From assembly GCF_030388325.1 (NCBI RefSeq), contig NZ_CP103794.1, positions 5,146,001 to 5,210,000 of the forward strand: DNA of 64,000 bases, written 5' to 3'. Position 1 is the first letter of the stretch. Every line of letters starts with the position of its first letter. Shown here piece after piece: positions 33,171-41,444 of the stretch. Under the pieces are notes generated by a model. It saw only the letters and a list, made by a program, of their open reading frames with translations. It was not told the origin of the DNA and made no database searches. This DNA comes from Flavobacterium johnsoniae (GTDB lineage: Bacteria > Bacteroidota > Bacteroidia > Flavobacteriales > Flavobacteriaceae). The position numbers and the translations under genes are program-made.

Positions 33171-33307
33171 TAAACACATAGAAACATAGATTTTGAAACT
33201 TAAAAAAGGCGTTTCACTTGCATCAATTCACATAGCTATGTGTGAGAAACTAGTTTCTTTTTTAATTCTTTTGTAGATAAAGAGAAAACTATGTTTCTAT
33301 GTGTTTA
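33171..33307. repeat. 137-bp nested inverted-repeat element
   Basis: Perfect 19-bp arms (TAAACACATAGAAACATAG at 33171-33189, complement at 33289-33307) enclose a perfect 14-bp palindrome CACATAGCTATGTG (33229-33242) flanked by GTTTCAC and GTGAGAAAC. It sits between the terminators of two convergent genes. Confidence 0.85.
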
Positions 33308-33325
33308 AAAACATTTCTGTATAAA

Positions 33326-33361
33326 AAAAGCTTTGTCAAAGTTTTAAACTTTGACAAAGCT
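33326..33361 (-). terminator. Intrinsic terminator of the HD-PycTM gene
   Basis: AGCTTTGTCAAAGTTT (33329-33344) pairs perfectly with 33346-33361; the A-run at its left is the T-tract on the minus strand. Confidence 0.9.
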
Positions 33362-33388
33362 GCTAATCTTTAAAATATGTTTTAAAAT

Positions 33389-34567
33389 TTAAATCGATTT
33401 AAAAGCAATTACAAACGAAATAACCGTTATAATTAATCCGAACATAAAAAAGTTATAGGCAATTCGGAGTAGATTGTATTTTCGTTGCAAAACCAATCCA
33501 AGATAATATAAATCTTTAATCATAGTTGAATAAAGATAATCTCTGTCTTTCATCATTTCATTCATTGCCCAATCGTAATCTTCCAAAGGCATTTTATAGA
33601 AATTCCCGAAGAACATTAAATTTACTTTTTTAGCTTCTACATCTCCTCTTGTAAAAAATCCTGATGTTACTTTTGGTCTTGTTGAAAGTATTGCAAAAAT
33701 AATCGTAATTACACTAGACATCAACATAATAAAAGTCGGAACAACCAAATGTGCATTTTTTGGACTATCCAATTTTGGGATAATTGACGAAAGTGCAATC
33801 GAAATAATAATAGCATTTACAGACAATAAAATATTCGCTTTACTATCGGCAATTCCGCTTAAACGTGTGTGATTTCCAAGTGTAACACGAAACAAAGTAT
33901 CAATTCCGCGATCTGGTTTTTCTGTTTTGTCTTTCTTTTTGTTTTCTTCTTCGATCGCAGCGGCGGCTTTTAATTCTTGTTTATTGATTTTCTTCTGAAT
34001 TAATAATAGATTTTTTTCTTTTAATGGTTGCCATTTTTTTAAAGCGTGATCGGTATAAAAACGATGCTTATTCAATAAGAAATTTAAATTTTCTCTCGTC
34101 CATTCGGCGTTAGAAAAACTTACAATTCCAGTATTTTTTAATTCCAGACGTAATAATTCGCAAGTTGTAGTGTATTCAGTTCCCATTAAATGCGCATAAT
34201 CGGCGTCTTTAATGATTTTTTCCAAATGTGTTTTCGGTTCATATTCTTTAGCTGTAGCTAAAATCAAACTAGAAACAAGTGCTATAAATTCGTCTGATTT
34301 TCCTTTTTCTCGCAAAAAGTCAGCAGCTATTTTGGTGCTTGTATTTTCGTGATTTTCATATCCATGAACATATCCTGTATCGTGAAACCACGCCGCTACT
34401 AAAAGCGCCTCTTTATCATCAGCTTCGACATCTTCTTTTTTACAAAGTTCTTTTACCGCCGTAACCACAGTGAAAGTATGGTTAAAATTATGGTAAGAAT
34501 ATAAATTAGAAAGTTTATCTTTGAGTAAATTACTGACGAAATCTTCGGATTGTTCTATTAGATTCAT
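33389..34567 (-). CDS. HD-domain phosphohydrolase fused to a PycTM-like membrane domain
   Basis: 392 residues. The N-terminal HD domain (1-190) has His30, the HD pair His62/Asp63 in AAWFHDTGY, His73 and Asp121 in IIKDADYAHL, a complete metal site. A charged linker (about 195-225) leads to a Pycsar-effector-like membrane domain: RVTLGNHTRLSGIADSKANILLSVNAIIISIAL, a second helix (VVPTFIMLMSSVITIIFAIL), a soluble stretch, and a last helix (NFFMFGLIITVISFVIAF). PycTM effectors respond to cUMP or cCMP in antiphage defence, but no cyclase gene is nearby. The role is therefore open: a nucleotide-controlled membrane protein with built-in hydrolase is an inference. Confidence 0.87.
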   Translation of the reverse strand: MNLIEQSEDFVSNLLKDKLSNLYSYHNFNHTFTVVTAVKELCKKEDVEADDKEALLVAAWFHDTGYVHGYENHENTSTKIAADFLREKGKSDEFIALVSSLILATAKEYEPKTHLEKIIKDADYAHLMGTEYTTTCELLRLELKNTGIVSFSNAEWTRENLNFLLNKHRFYTDHALKKWQPLKEKNLLLIQKKINKQELKAAAAIEEENKKKDKTEKPDRGIDTLFRVTLGNHTRLSGIADSKANILLSVNAIIISIALSSIIPKLDSPKNAHLVVPTFIMLMSSVITIIFAILSTRPKVTSGFFTRGDVEAKKVNLMFFGNFYKMPLEDYDWAMNEMMKDRDYLYSTMIKDLYYLGLVLQRKYNLLRIAYNFFMFGLIITVISFVIAFKSI

Positions 34568-34593
34568 AAAGAATATTTTTATACCACTAAATT

Positions 34594-37500
34594 ATGAAAT
34601 TGTTTTTGGATAATCATTTTATTGCAAAAATTAAAACGAGAGCTATTGCTTTGGCAATACTTTTTCTTGTTTATTCTTGTGCAACTCACAAGCCTCAATA
34701 TGGAAAAAATGTAAGCGCGAACGAAAATGAAAACGCTACAGATACTATAAAAATTGCGCATACTTTTTATTTAGTTGGCGATGCTGGAAATGCTGATGAA
34801 GAGCAAGCACAGCAGACACTTGAACTGTTGCATAAAAGACTGAAAAAAGCCAATAAAAAATCGACGTTGCTTTTCTTGGGAGATAACATTTATCCGAAAG
34901 GTTTTCCGAGTGATAAAAATTCTGGAGACAAGGCTTTAGCCGAAACTAAGCTGACTAATCAATTAAAATTAGCCGACGGTTATCGAGGAAAAACCGTTTT
35001 TATTCCTGGAAATCACGATTGGTACAGCGGCATTAAAGGGCTTGAATTACAAGCAGATTTTGTTACAAAACACTTAAATGATAAGAAGGCATTTTTACCA
35101 AGAAAGTCATGCCCAATTGAAGATGTAAAAATAGATAGTACCACAACGTTAGTAACTATTGATAGTGAATGGTTTTTGGAAGATTGGGACGATCATCCAA
35201 CAATAAATGATAATTGTGAGATTAAAACCAGAGAAGCTTTTTTTGAAGAACTGGAAAATATTTTAAACAAAAATCAAGAAAAAACAGTTGTCCTTGCTAT
35301 TCATCACCCTTTATTGAGCAACGGAACACACGGCGGACAGTTTTCATTAGAGAAACAATTATTCCCGTTAGAGCAAAAAATTCCTTTGCCAATTATTGGT
35401 TCGTTTATTAATTTATTGAGAAAAACTTCTGGTGTAAGTCCGCAAGACATTCAAAATAAACAATACACAATTTATGCTAAGCGAATAAAAACGCTTTTGC
35501 AAAAGCAGAAAAACGTAATTGTGGTTTCTGGACACGATCATAATCTTCAATATATCAGCAAAGAAAATATTCAGCAGATTATTAGCGGTGCCGGATCTAA
35601 ATCTGAAGCGGCAAGAGCAATAAATGAAAATGATTTTTCATACGGCGGAAATGGTTACGCAACTTTAACTCTTTTTAAAAGCGGCGATGCTAAAGTTTCT
35701 TATTATGGAAATGAAAACAATAAAGAAAAACTACTTTTTGAGCGTGAAATTATAAAAGCCAAAGAAATTAACTGGGCTTCAGATATTCCGAATAAATTTC
35801 CATCTAAAATTACAACCTCAATTTATTCTTCTAAAATGACTGATAAAAGCTGGTTGCATAGCTTTTTGTTCGGAAAACATTATAGAAAATATTACAGCAT
35901 GCCAATTGAAGCCACAGTTGCAACTGTTGACACTCTAAAAGGCGGTTTGAAACCCATTCGCGAAGGCGGCGGGCATCAATCTGTTTCTTTGAGAATGTCT
36001 GATCCAAAAGGTCGTGAATTTGTAATGCGCGGCATGAAAAAAAGTGCCACAGTATTTTTACAGTCTGTTGCTTTTAAAGATCAATATGTGGTAAATGATT
36101 TTGAAGATACTTATGCAGAAAGTTTCTTATTCGATTTTTACACCACTTCTCACCCGTATGCGCCTTACGCGATTGATGGAATGTCTAATAAAATTGGGCT
36201 TCTTCATACAAATCCGATACTTTATTATATTCCAAGACAAAATGGTTTGGGCGAATTCAATGCGGGTTTTGGAGATCAATTATATATGATTGAAGAAAGA
36301 CCAGCGGATAATCATTTGGATGGAAAAAATTTCGGAAATCCAAGTAATATAATTGGAACTGATGATTTGATGCTAAATCTTCATAAAGATGAAAAATATT
36401 CAGTTGACGAAAAAGAATACATAAAAGCTCGTTTGTTTGATATCTTAATTGGTGATTGGGACAGACATAGCGATCAATGGCGCTGGGCGGAATTTAAAAA
36501 AGATGGAAAAGTAATTTACAAACCTATTCCGCGCGACAGAGATCAGGCATTTGTAAAATACGATGGAGCTTTGCTTTCTATTTTAATGAATATTCCTGCA
36601 TTGCGCCACATGCGTACTTTTAAAGATAAAATTGGCAATGTAAAATGGCTAAGTAGAGAACCTTACCCTCAGGATTTGGCTTTCTTAAAAACGGCTGACC
36701 AAAAAGATTGGATTGAACAAGCAAAATATATTCAGGATAATTTATCGGATGCTGACATTGAAAAATCTTTTAAAAACATGCCAAAAGAAGTTCAGGATGA
36801 AACCGTTGATGAAATCATTCGAAAACTAAAAAATCGCAAAAAAGAACTTCAAAAATATGCTGCAATTTATGCTAATGTTCTAAGCAGAACGGTTATGATT
36901 GCCGGAACGGATAAAAAAGACAAGTTTGTTTTGAACCATAACGCTAAAAAAAGTATTGAAATTCAGGTTTTCAGAGCTAAAAAAGAAGGCGACGAATTGC
37001 AATATACCAAAACGGTTACCGATGCTAAAACCAAAAACTTATGGATTTATGGTTTAGATGATGATGATATTTTTGAAGTTAAAGGAAATTACAAATCAAA
37101 TATTAAAATTCGATTAATTGGTGGTCAGAACAATGACACTTACAACATTGAAAACGGAAGAAAAGTTATTGTATATGATTTTAAATCAAAGCAAAATACT
37201 TATAATTTATCCCGAGGCCTCGGGACTAAAACACAGACTCAGTTAACAGACGATTACGATGTTAACTTATACAATTATGAAAAACCAAAATATAACGTAG
37301 TTTCTGGTCTTCCAAATATTGGTTTTAATCCTGATGATGGTGTAAAAGTGGGTATTAATTTAAATTATACTGTTAATAATTTTAAACAGAATCCGTACAC
37401 GCAGAGACATGTTTTAAATGCTTTTTATTACTTCGCAACTGGAGGTTTAGAATTTAATTATGCGGCACATTTCCCTGGATTATTAGGGAAATGGGTTATT

Positions 37501-38337
37501 GATGTTGAATCACTTTATACAACTCCAAATTTTGCAATGAATTATTTTGGATACGGAAATGAAGCGCAATATGATGATGATTTGAGTTTGGATTATAACC
37601 GAGTTCGTATTAGAAAATTTAATGCTTCTGGCGCGATTAGACATGTTGGAAGATATGGAAGTGAATTTAGTATTCAGCCAATTTTCCAAAGAATGACGGT
37701 TGAAGAAACTGAAAATAGATATATTAATATTCCGGGAATTGTAAATCCAGATGTTTTTAATACTCAGAATTATGGAAGTTTGAAAGTGAAATATCTTTTC
37801 AAAAATTCTGATTTTGCAGCGAAACCAACTTTAGGAATGTTTTTTATGATTGCTGGAACTTGGACTGCTAATCTTGATGAAACTAGCAAAAACTTTCCTA
37901 CTTTAGAAAGTGCTTTAGGATTTACGCATAAAATTGATAAAAACGGAAAACTGGTTTTGGCAAGTTATCTTAAAGGAAAAGCTATTTTCAATAATAATTA
38001 TGAATTTTATCAAGGTGCAGCTTTAGGCGGCGATACTGATTTAAGAGGATTTAGAAATGAGCGTTTCTTAGGAAATTCTTATTTTTCACAAAGTTCTGAT
38101 TTACGTTTGAGTATTGGTAGAATCAGAAAAACTATTGCTCCTTTCACATATGGAATTTTAGGTGGTTTTGATTATGGAAGAGTTTGGCTTGATGGTGAAG
38201 ATTCTAAAAAATGGCACCACGATTACGGCGGCGGACTTTGGTTAAACGCTATTAATGTTTTGACTGCCAGAATTTCATACTTTAAATCTCCTGACGAAAT
38301 TGGAAGGGTGATTTTTGGAGCGGCTTATAGCTTTTAA
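34594..38337 (+). CDS. Lipoprotein with phosphoesterase, kinase-like and Omp85-type barrel regions
   Basis: 1247 residues. A lipobox ends at Cys29 (FLVYSC). Residues about 52-380 are a calcineurin-like metallophosphoesterase: LVGDAG (61), FLGDNIYPKG (95), PGNHDWYS (138), AIHHPLLSNGTHGG and SGHDHNLQ. Residues about 450-720 hold a kinase-like pattern: a glycine-rich GGGHQSVSLRM strand, FVMRGMKK, then a catalytic-loop-like FDILIGDWDRHSDQW (about 618) and PIPRDRDQAF (644), as in HipA/Fam20-type kinases (inference). From about 920 to the end it is a surface-antigen (Omp85/BamA-type) barrel with GGDTDLRGFRNERFLG and a terminal Phe. A 16-base palindrome interrupts the sequence at 37210. It probably sits in the outer membrane. 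Confidence 0.85.
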   Translation: MKLFLDNHFIAKIKTRAIALAILFLVYSCATHKPQYGKNVSANENENATDTIKIAHTFYLVGDAGNADEEQAQQTLELLHKRLKKANKKSTLLFLGDNIYPKGFPSDKNSGDKALAETKLTNQLKLADGYRGKTVFIPGNHDWYSGIKGLELQADFVTKHLNDKKAFLPRKSCPIEDVKIDSTTTLVTIDSEWFLEDWDDHPTINDNCEIKTREAFFEELENILNKNQEKTVVLAIHHPLLSNGTHGGQFSLEKQLFPLEQKIPLPIIGSFINLLRKTSGVSPQDIQNKQYTIYAKRIKTLLQKQKNVIVVSGHDHNLQYISKENIQQIISGAGSKSEAARAINENDFSYGGNGYATLTLFKSGDAKVSYYGNENNKEKLLFEREIIKAKEINWASDIPNKFPSKITTSIYSSKMTDKSWLHSFLFGKHYRKYYSMPIEATVATVDTLKGGLKPIREGGGHQSVSLRMSDPKGREFVMRGMKKSATVFLQSVAFKDQYVVNDFEDTYAESFLFDFYTTSHPYAPYAIDGMSNKIGLLHTNPILYYIPRQNGLGEFNAGFGDQLYMIEERPADNHLDGKNFGNPSNIIGTDDLMLNLHKDEKYSVDEKEYIKARLFDILIGDWDRHSDQWRWAEFKKDGKVIYKPIPRDRDQAFVKYDGALLSILMNIPALRHMRTFKDKIGNVKWLSREPYPQDLAFLKTADQKDWIEQAKYIQDNLSDADIEKSFKNMPKEVQDETVDEIIRKLKNRKKELQKYAAIYANVLSRTVMIAGTDKKDKFVLNHNAKKSIEIQVFRAKKEGDELQYTKTVTDAKTKNLWIYGLDDDDIFEVKGNYKSNIKIRLIGGQNNDTYNIENGRKVIVYDFKSKQNTYNLSRGLGTKTQTQLTDDYDVNLYNYEKPKYNVVSGLPNIGFNPDDGVKVGINLNYTVNNFKQNPYTQRHVLNAFYYFATGGLEFNYAAHFPGLLGKWVIDVESLYTTPNFAMNYFGYGNEAQYDDDLSLDYNRVRIRKFNASGAIRHVGRYGSEFSIQPIFQRMTVEETENRYINIPGIVNPDVFNTQNYGSLKVKYLFKNSDFAAKPTLGMFFMIAGTWTANLDETSKNFPTLESALGFTHKIDKNGKLVLASYLKGKAIFNNNYEFYQGAALGGDTDLRGFRNERFLGNSYFSQSSDLRLSIGRIRKTIAPFTYGILGGFDYGRVWLDGEDSKKWHHDYGGGLWLNAINVLTARISYFKSPDEIGRVIFGAAYSF
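37210..37225 (+). repeat. In-frame palindromic repeat within the coding region (family H)
   Basis: TCCCGAGGCCTCGGGA is a perfect 16-base palindrome, one base different from the spacer copies at 26553 and 44711. It encodes SRGLG without breaking the frame, between the kinase-like and barrel regions. Confidence 0.7.
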
Positions 38338-38341
38338 CTTC

Positions 38342-38435
38342 AGGCACAAAGGTTCAGAGTAACAAAGGTTCAAAGGTTTTTATTATTTATCTTAATAGAA
38401 GCCTTTGAACCTTTGTGCCTTTGCTACTTTGAGCC
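38342..38435. repeat. Family C inverted repeat between convergent genes
   Basis: AGGCACAAAGGTTCAGAG and AACAAAGGTTCAAAGG on the left pair with CCTTTGAACCTTTGTG (38402-38417) and the following CTTTGAGCCT. It could act as a bidirectional terminator for the convergent genes. Confidence 0.75.
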
Positions 38436-39299
38436 TTAAAAAGTCAATTTAAATTCGTAGACGTTCCCTCCTATTTTATCGGCTTTTTCATCGGCGATTA
38501 AAAGGGTATTGTTGTTTTTAAAAACGATCGCTTCTTTTTGTGAGAAGAGATTTAATTCTATTTGCGTTTGGGTTCCTTTATGAAATAAATCTCCTTTAAA
38601 ACCTTTGAACAAAAGCACTTTATCATGACTTAATAATGCAACTTTTTTTCCGTCTGGGCTAATTGTCGCACTTGTTAAAACACAATGATTGTAATTATTG
38701 CAGGTTTTAAATTCTCCAATTTTAACTGCTTTTTGAGTTCCTGGAGCGTTTTTGATTTTGTAGATAAAAGCTGTTCCGTCAAAGCCTTTGCTTCTGTTTT
38801 TGGTAAAAAGATAGAAATAACCTCCTTGTTCGAAGAAACTTTCAACATCATAAAACATTTCTTTTTTCTTTGGCGGAAATTCTTTTTGTTCCGGATACGA
38901 AAATGAAATTTTATATTCGGCTTTTGCTAAATCATTATTCAATTGATTTTTAGCAACTTTATAAATGCATAAATCTCTTCTTTCGTTGTCATTATTTCCA
39001 AAATCACCAATGTAAATATTTCCTGTTTTGTCTTTTGTAATGTCTTCCCAATCTACATTTGTCGCGTTCGAAATAGTTATCGTTTTAGCTAATTTTCCTT
39101 TAGAATCAATAGCATAAATCGCATTTTTATTTCCGCTGTCTTCCAAAGTATAAAGAATATTGGTTTCAGGAAAATAAGCAATTCCAGAAACTTCTTTTAA
39201 TTTTTTCGGAAGCGAATAAAGCTCTTTTAAATTAGAATTAGATTGTTGCTGACAAGCCAGTAAAACTATTGAAACTACAACTAAAATTGATTTTTTCAT
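38436..39299 (-). CDS. SdiA-regulated-domain-like lipoprotein
   Basis: 287 residues with a lipobox ending LLAC at Cys16. The mature part looks like a beta-propeller: LKEVSGIAYFPETNILYTLEDSGNKNAIYAID, TNVDWEDITKDKTGNIYIGDFGNND, and LTSATISPDGKKVALLSHDKVLLF are repeated blades resembling SdiA-regulated/esterase-like YncE-type proteins. The function is unknown. It faces the giant phosphoesterase-barrel gene. Confidence 0.75.
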   Translation of the reverse strand: MKKSILVVVSIVLLACQQQSNSNLKELYSLPKKLKEVSGIAYFPETNILYTLEDSGNKNAIYAIDSKGKLAKTITISNATNVDWEDITKDKTGNIYIGDFGNNDNERRDLCIYKVAKNQLNNDLAKAEYKISFSYPEQKEFPPKKKEMFYDVESFFEQGGYFYLFTKNRSKGFDGTAFIYKIKNAPGTQKAVKIGEFKTCNNYNHCVLTSATISPDGKKVALLSHDKVLLFKGFKGDLFHKGTQTQIELNLFSQKEAIVFKNNNTLLIADEKADKIGGNVYEFKLTF

Positions 39300-39370
39300 A
39301 ATTTTTTATTTAACCGCAAAGTTCGCAAAAGTTTACGCGAAGATCGCAAAGATGTTTTTTGAAAATATTT

Positions 39371-40423
39371 TTAAACTAAATGTGTATTTTTAAAATTACG
39401 TGTAATAAATTCGAACGCTGCGTGCATAACGTGCCCCATTGATTTTGCATTTTTAAATTTCATATCGTTGGTATATCGGTACAATTCCATTTTTAATTGT
39501 AATAAATGTTCATGTGTCGAAATTGTATCGTGGCACATTATATTCAACAATTTATGAATTCTGGTTTCTGCCGAATGAATACGTTTTGCCAAAATCGCTC
39601 TTTCTTCATCTTTATACTGAATGATCGAACGTTCTTCTAACTTTTCTTTAATCAATTGAATCATCGGAAAGTTTTCCTTGAAAAATTGCGGACGATATAC
39701 TTTAAAATTCCCTTCATAACATTGCTGATCAAAATCGATTGGTCGAATTTTATAAACCACTTGATCAAAATCGTGAATCGGGACAATCACATAATTGTAA
39801 GCGCGCATATCTCCCAAAAGACGAATCATACAGCGTTCGTTAAACTTTACAAACTCTTTTGCAATTTGTGCTTTTTCGGTTTCAGAGCAGCTGTCCAACA
39901 AAGTATCCATAAAAACATCGCCTGGAATTCCGATAATATGTTCTTCTATCAAAGTATCTTTATAAACCAAAAAATTGATTTTATCTGGCGAAAGAATATC
40001 TTCCAACTCTAATCCATAAATTCTGGAAGCATCGGCTTTTTTGATGTAAAAATGAACGTAATTGTCATTGAGAATATTTCTGACTTTGATTCTAAAAGGT
40101 TTCGAATTTCCGAAAGTACAATAATCAATTGCGTCAACATTTAGATACTGAATGATTTCACTATTTCCGTCAGAATGCAAAAGCGAATAAATTTTCTTTA
40201 GGTTTAAATCAATTTCGCTTCGTTCAAATTCTCCATAATAAACACGAATCCAAAGCGTGTCTGTATCATTTTTATCGTAAACATTAATTGAACCCGAAAA
40301 ACGAAGCAAATCATCATAAAACACAGAAACTTTAGAAATACGTTCGTATCGTTCTAAATAACTTAAAAGTGGCTGTGTTAAAGGATATGAAGGTTTTTTT
40401 AAAACCATTAAAGGCTCGCTCAT
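39371..40423 (-). CDS. Conserved cytosolic protein of unknown function
   Basis: 350 residues, no signal peptide or membrane helix. I do not recognise the family with confidence. The segment RCMIRLLGDMRAYNYVIVPIH, then VVYKIRPIDFDQQCYEG, loosely resembles the catalytic and metal-binding loops of atypical kinases, as in the neighbouring giant protein. The C-terminal part (from about 265) is helical and rich in His and Arg. A -7 box precedes it. Confidence 0.75.
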   Translation of the reverse strand: MSEPLMVLKKPSYPLTQPLLSYLERYERISKVSVFYDDLLRFSGSINVYDKNDTDTLWIRVYYGEFERSEIDLNLKKIYSLLHSDGNSEIIQYLNVDAIDYCTFGNSKPFRIKVRNILNDNYVHFYIKKADASRIYGLELEDILSPDKINFLVYKDTLIEEHIIGIPGDVFMDTLLDSCSETEKAQIAKEFVKFNERCMIRLLGDMRAYNYVIVPIHDFDQVVYKIRPIDFDQQCYEGNFKVYRPQFFKENFPMIQLIKEKLEERSIIQYKDEERAILAKRIHSAETRIHKLLNIMCHDTISTHEHLLQLKMELYRYTNDMKFKNAKSMGHVMHAAFEFITRNFKNTHLV

Positions 40424-40440
40424 TTTGAATATCTTTAATA

Positions 40441-40448
40441 CAAATTTA
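40441..40448 (-). promoter_or_regulatory. -7 box of the 350-residue unknown gene
   Basis: Minus-strand TAAATTTG fits TAnnTTTG, 17 bases before the start codon. Confidence 0.5.
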
Positions 40449-40529
40449 CATCAATACGATTTAAAGTTAGAATTTAAAGTAACAAAATTCAAATTGACTC
40501 GTCATACTTAAAACTAAAACCTGAAAAAT

Positions 40530-41441
40530 TTGGAAACCATATTAACCATTGAAAATCTAAATAAAAGATACGGCCGAATTCAGGCTTTAAAAAATGTATC
40601 TTTTACCATACAGAAAGGTCGCGTTTATGGCATTCTTGGCCCAAACGGCAGCGGAAAATCGACTACATTAGGCATTGTGCTAAATGTTGTAAATAAATCA
40701 TCTGGAAATTATAAATGGTTTGATGGAAAAGTGGAAACCCACGAAGCCTTAAAAAAAGTCGGAGCTATTATAGAAAGACCAAATTTCTATCCTTATATGA
40801 CGGCTGAACAAAATTTGAAATTGGTTTGCAAAATCAAAAACATCAATTATTCTAAAGTAAACGAAAAACTGGAATTAGTTGGTTTAAACGATAGGAAAGA
40901 CAGCAAATTCAGTACTTTTTCTTTAGGCATGAAACAACGTCTGGCAATTGCTTCTGCTCTATTAAACGATCCTGAAATTTTAATTTTAGATGAACCAACA
41001 AATGGTTTAGATCCGCAGGGAATTCATCAGATTCGAGATATTATTAGAAAAATTGCGTCGCAAGGAACTACAATTTTACTCGCATCGCATTTATTAGACG
41101 AAGTAGAAAAAGTATGTTCTGAAGTAATTGTATTAAGAAAAGGGGAAATTTTATATTCTGGTTCGGTTGATGGAATGGCATCAAACGAAGGTTTCTTTGA
41201 AGTACAATCTAATGACAATTTGCTTTTGAAAACAGTTTTGCAAGAACATCCTGCTATAGATCGAATTGCTGAAGAAGATGGAAAAATTTTAGTTTATCTG
41301 AATTCTGAGTTATCTGCTTCAGATTTAAATCAGTTTTTATTTTCTAAAAATATTGTTTTAAGTCATTTAGTAAAACGCAAAAACAGTTTAGAAGCTCAGT
41401 TTTTAGAATTAACCAAAAATGCAATTGCTCAAAAAAACTAA
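40530..41441 (+). CDS. ABC transporter ATP-binding protein
   Basis: 303 residues, TTG start (METILTIENLNKRYG). Walker A GPNGSGKST, Q-loop IERPNFYPYMTAEQN, signature FSLGMKQRLAIASAL, Walker B ILILDEPTNGLDPQG and the switch His in LLASHLLDEV are all intact. The BcrA/NatA-like organisation with a C-terminal extension suggests export. It is followed after 3 bases by its permease. Confidence 0.93.
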   Translation: METILTIENLNKRYGRIQALKNVSFTIQKGRVYGILGPNGSGKSTTLGIVLNVVNKSSGNYKWFDGKVETHEALKKVGAIIERPNFYPYMTAEQNLKLVCKIKNINYSKVNEKLELVGLNDRKDSKFSTFSLGMKQRLAIASALLNDPEILILDEPTNGLDPQGIHQIRDIIRKIASQGTTILLASHLLDEVEKVCSEVIVLRKGEILYSGSVDGMASNEGFFEVQSNDNLLLKTVLQEHPAIDRIAEEDGKILVYLNSELSASDLNQFLFSKNIVLSHLVKRKNSLEAQFLELTKNAIAQKN

Positions 41442-41444
41442 ACC

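Noticed and set aside
33389..34567. Complete Pycsar antiphage operon
   Set aside because: Only an effector-like domain is present; neither neighbour is a nucleotide cyclase.
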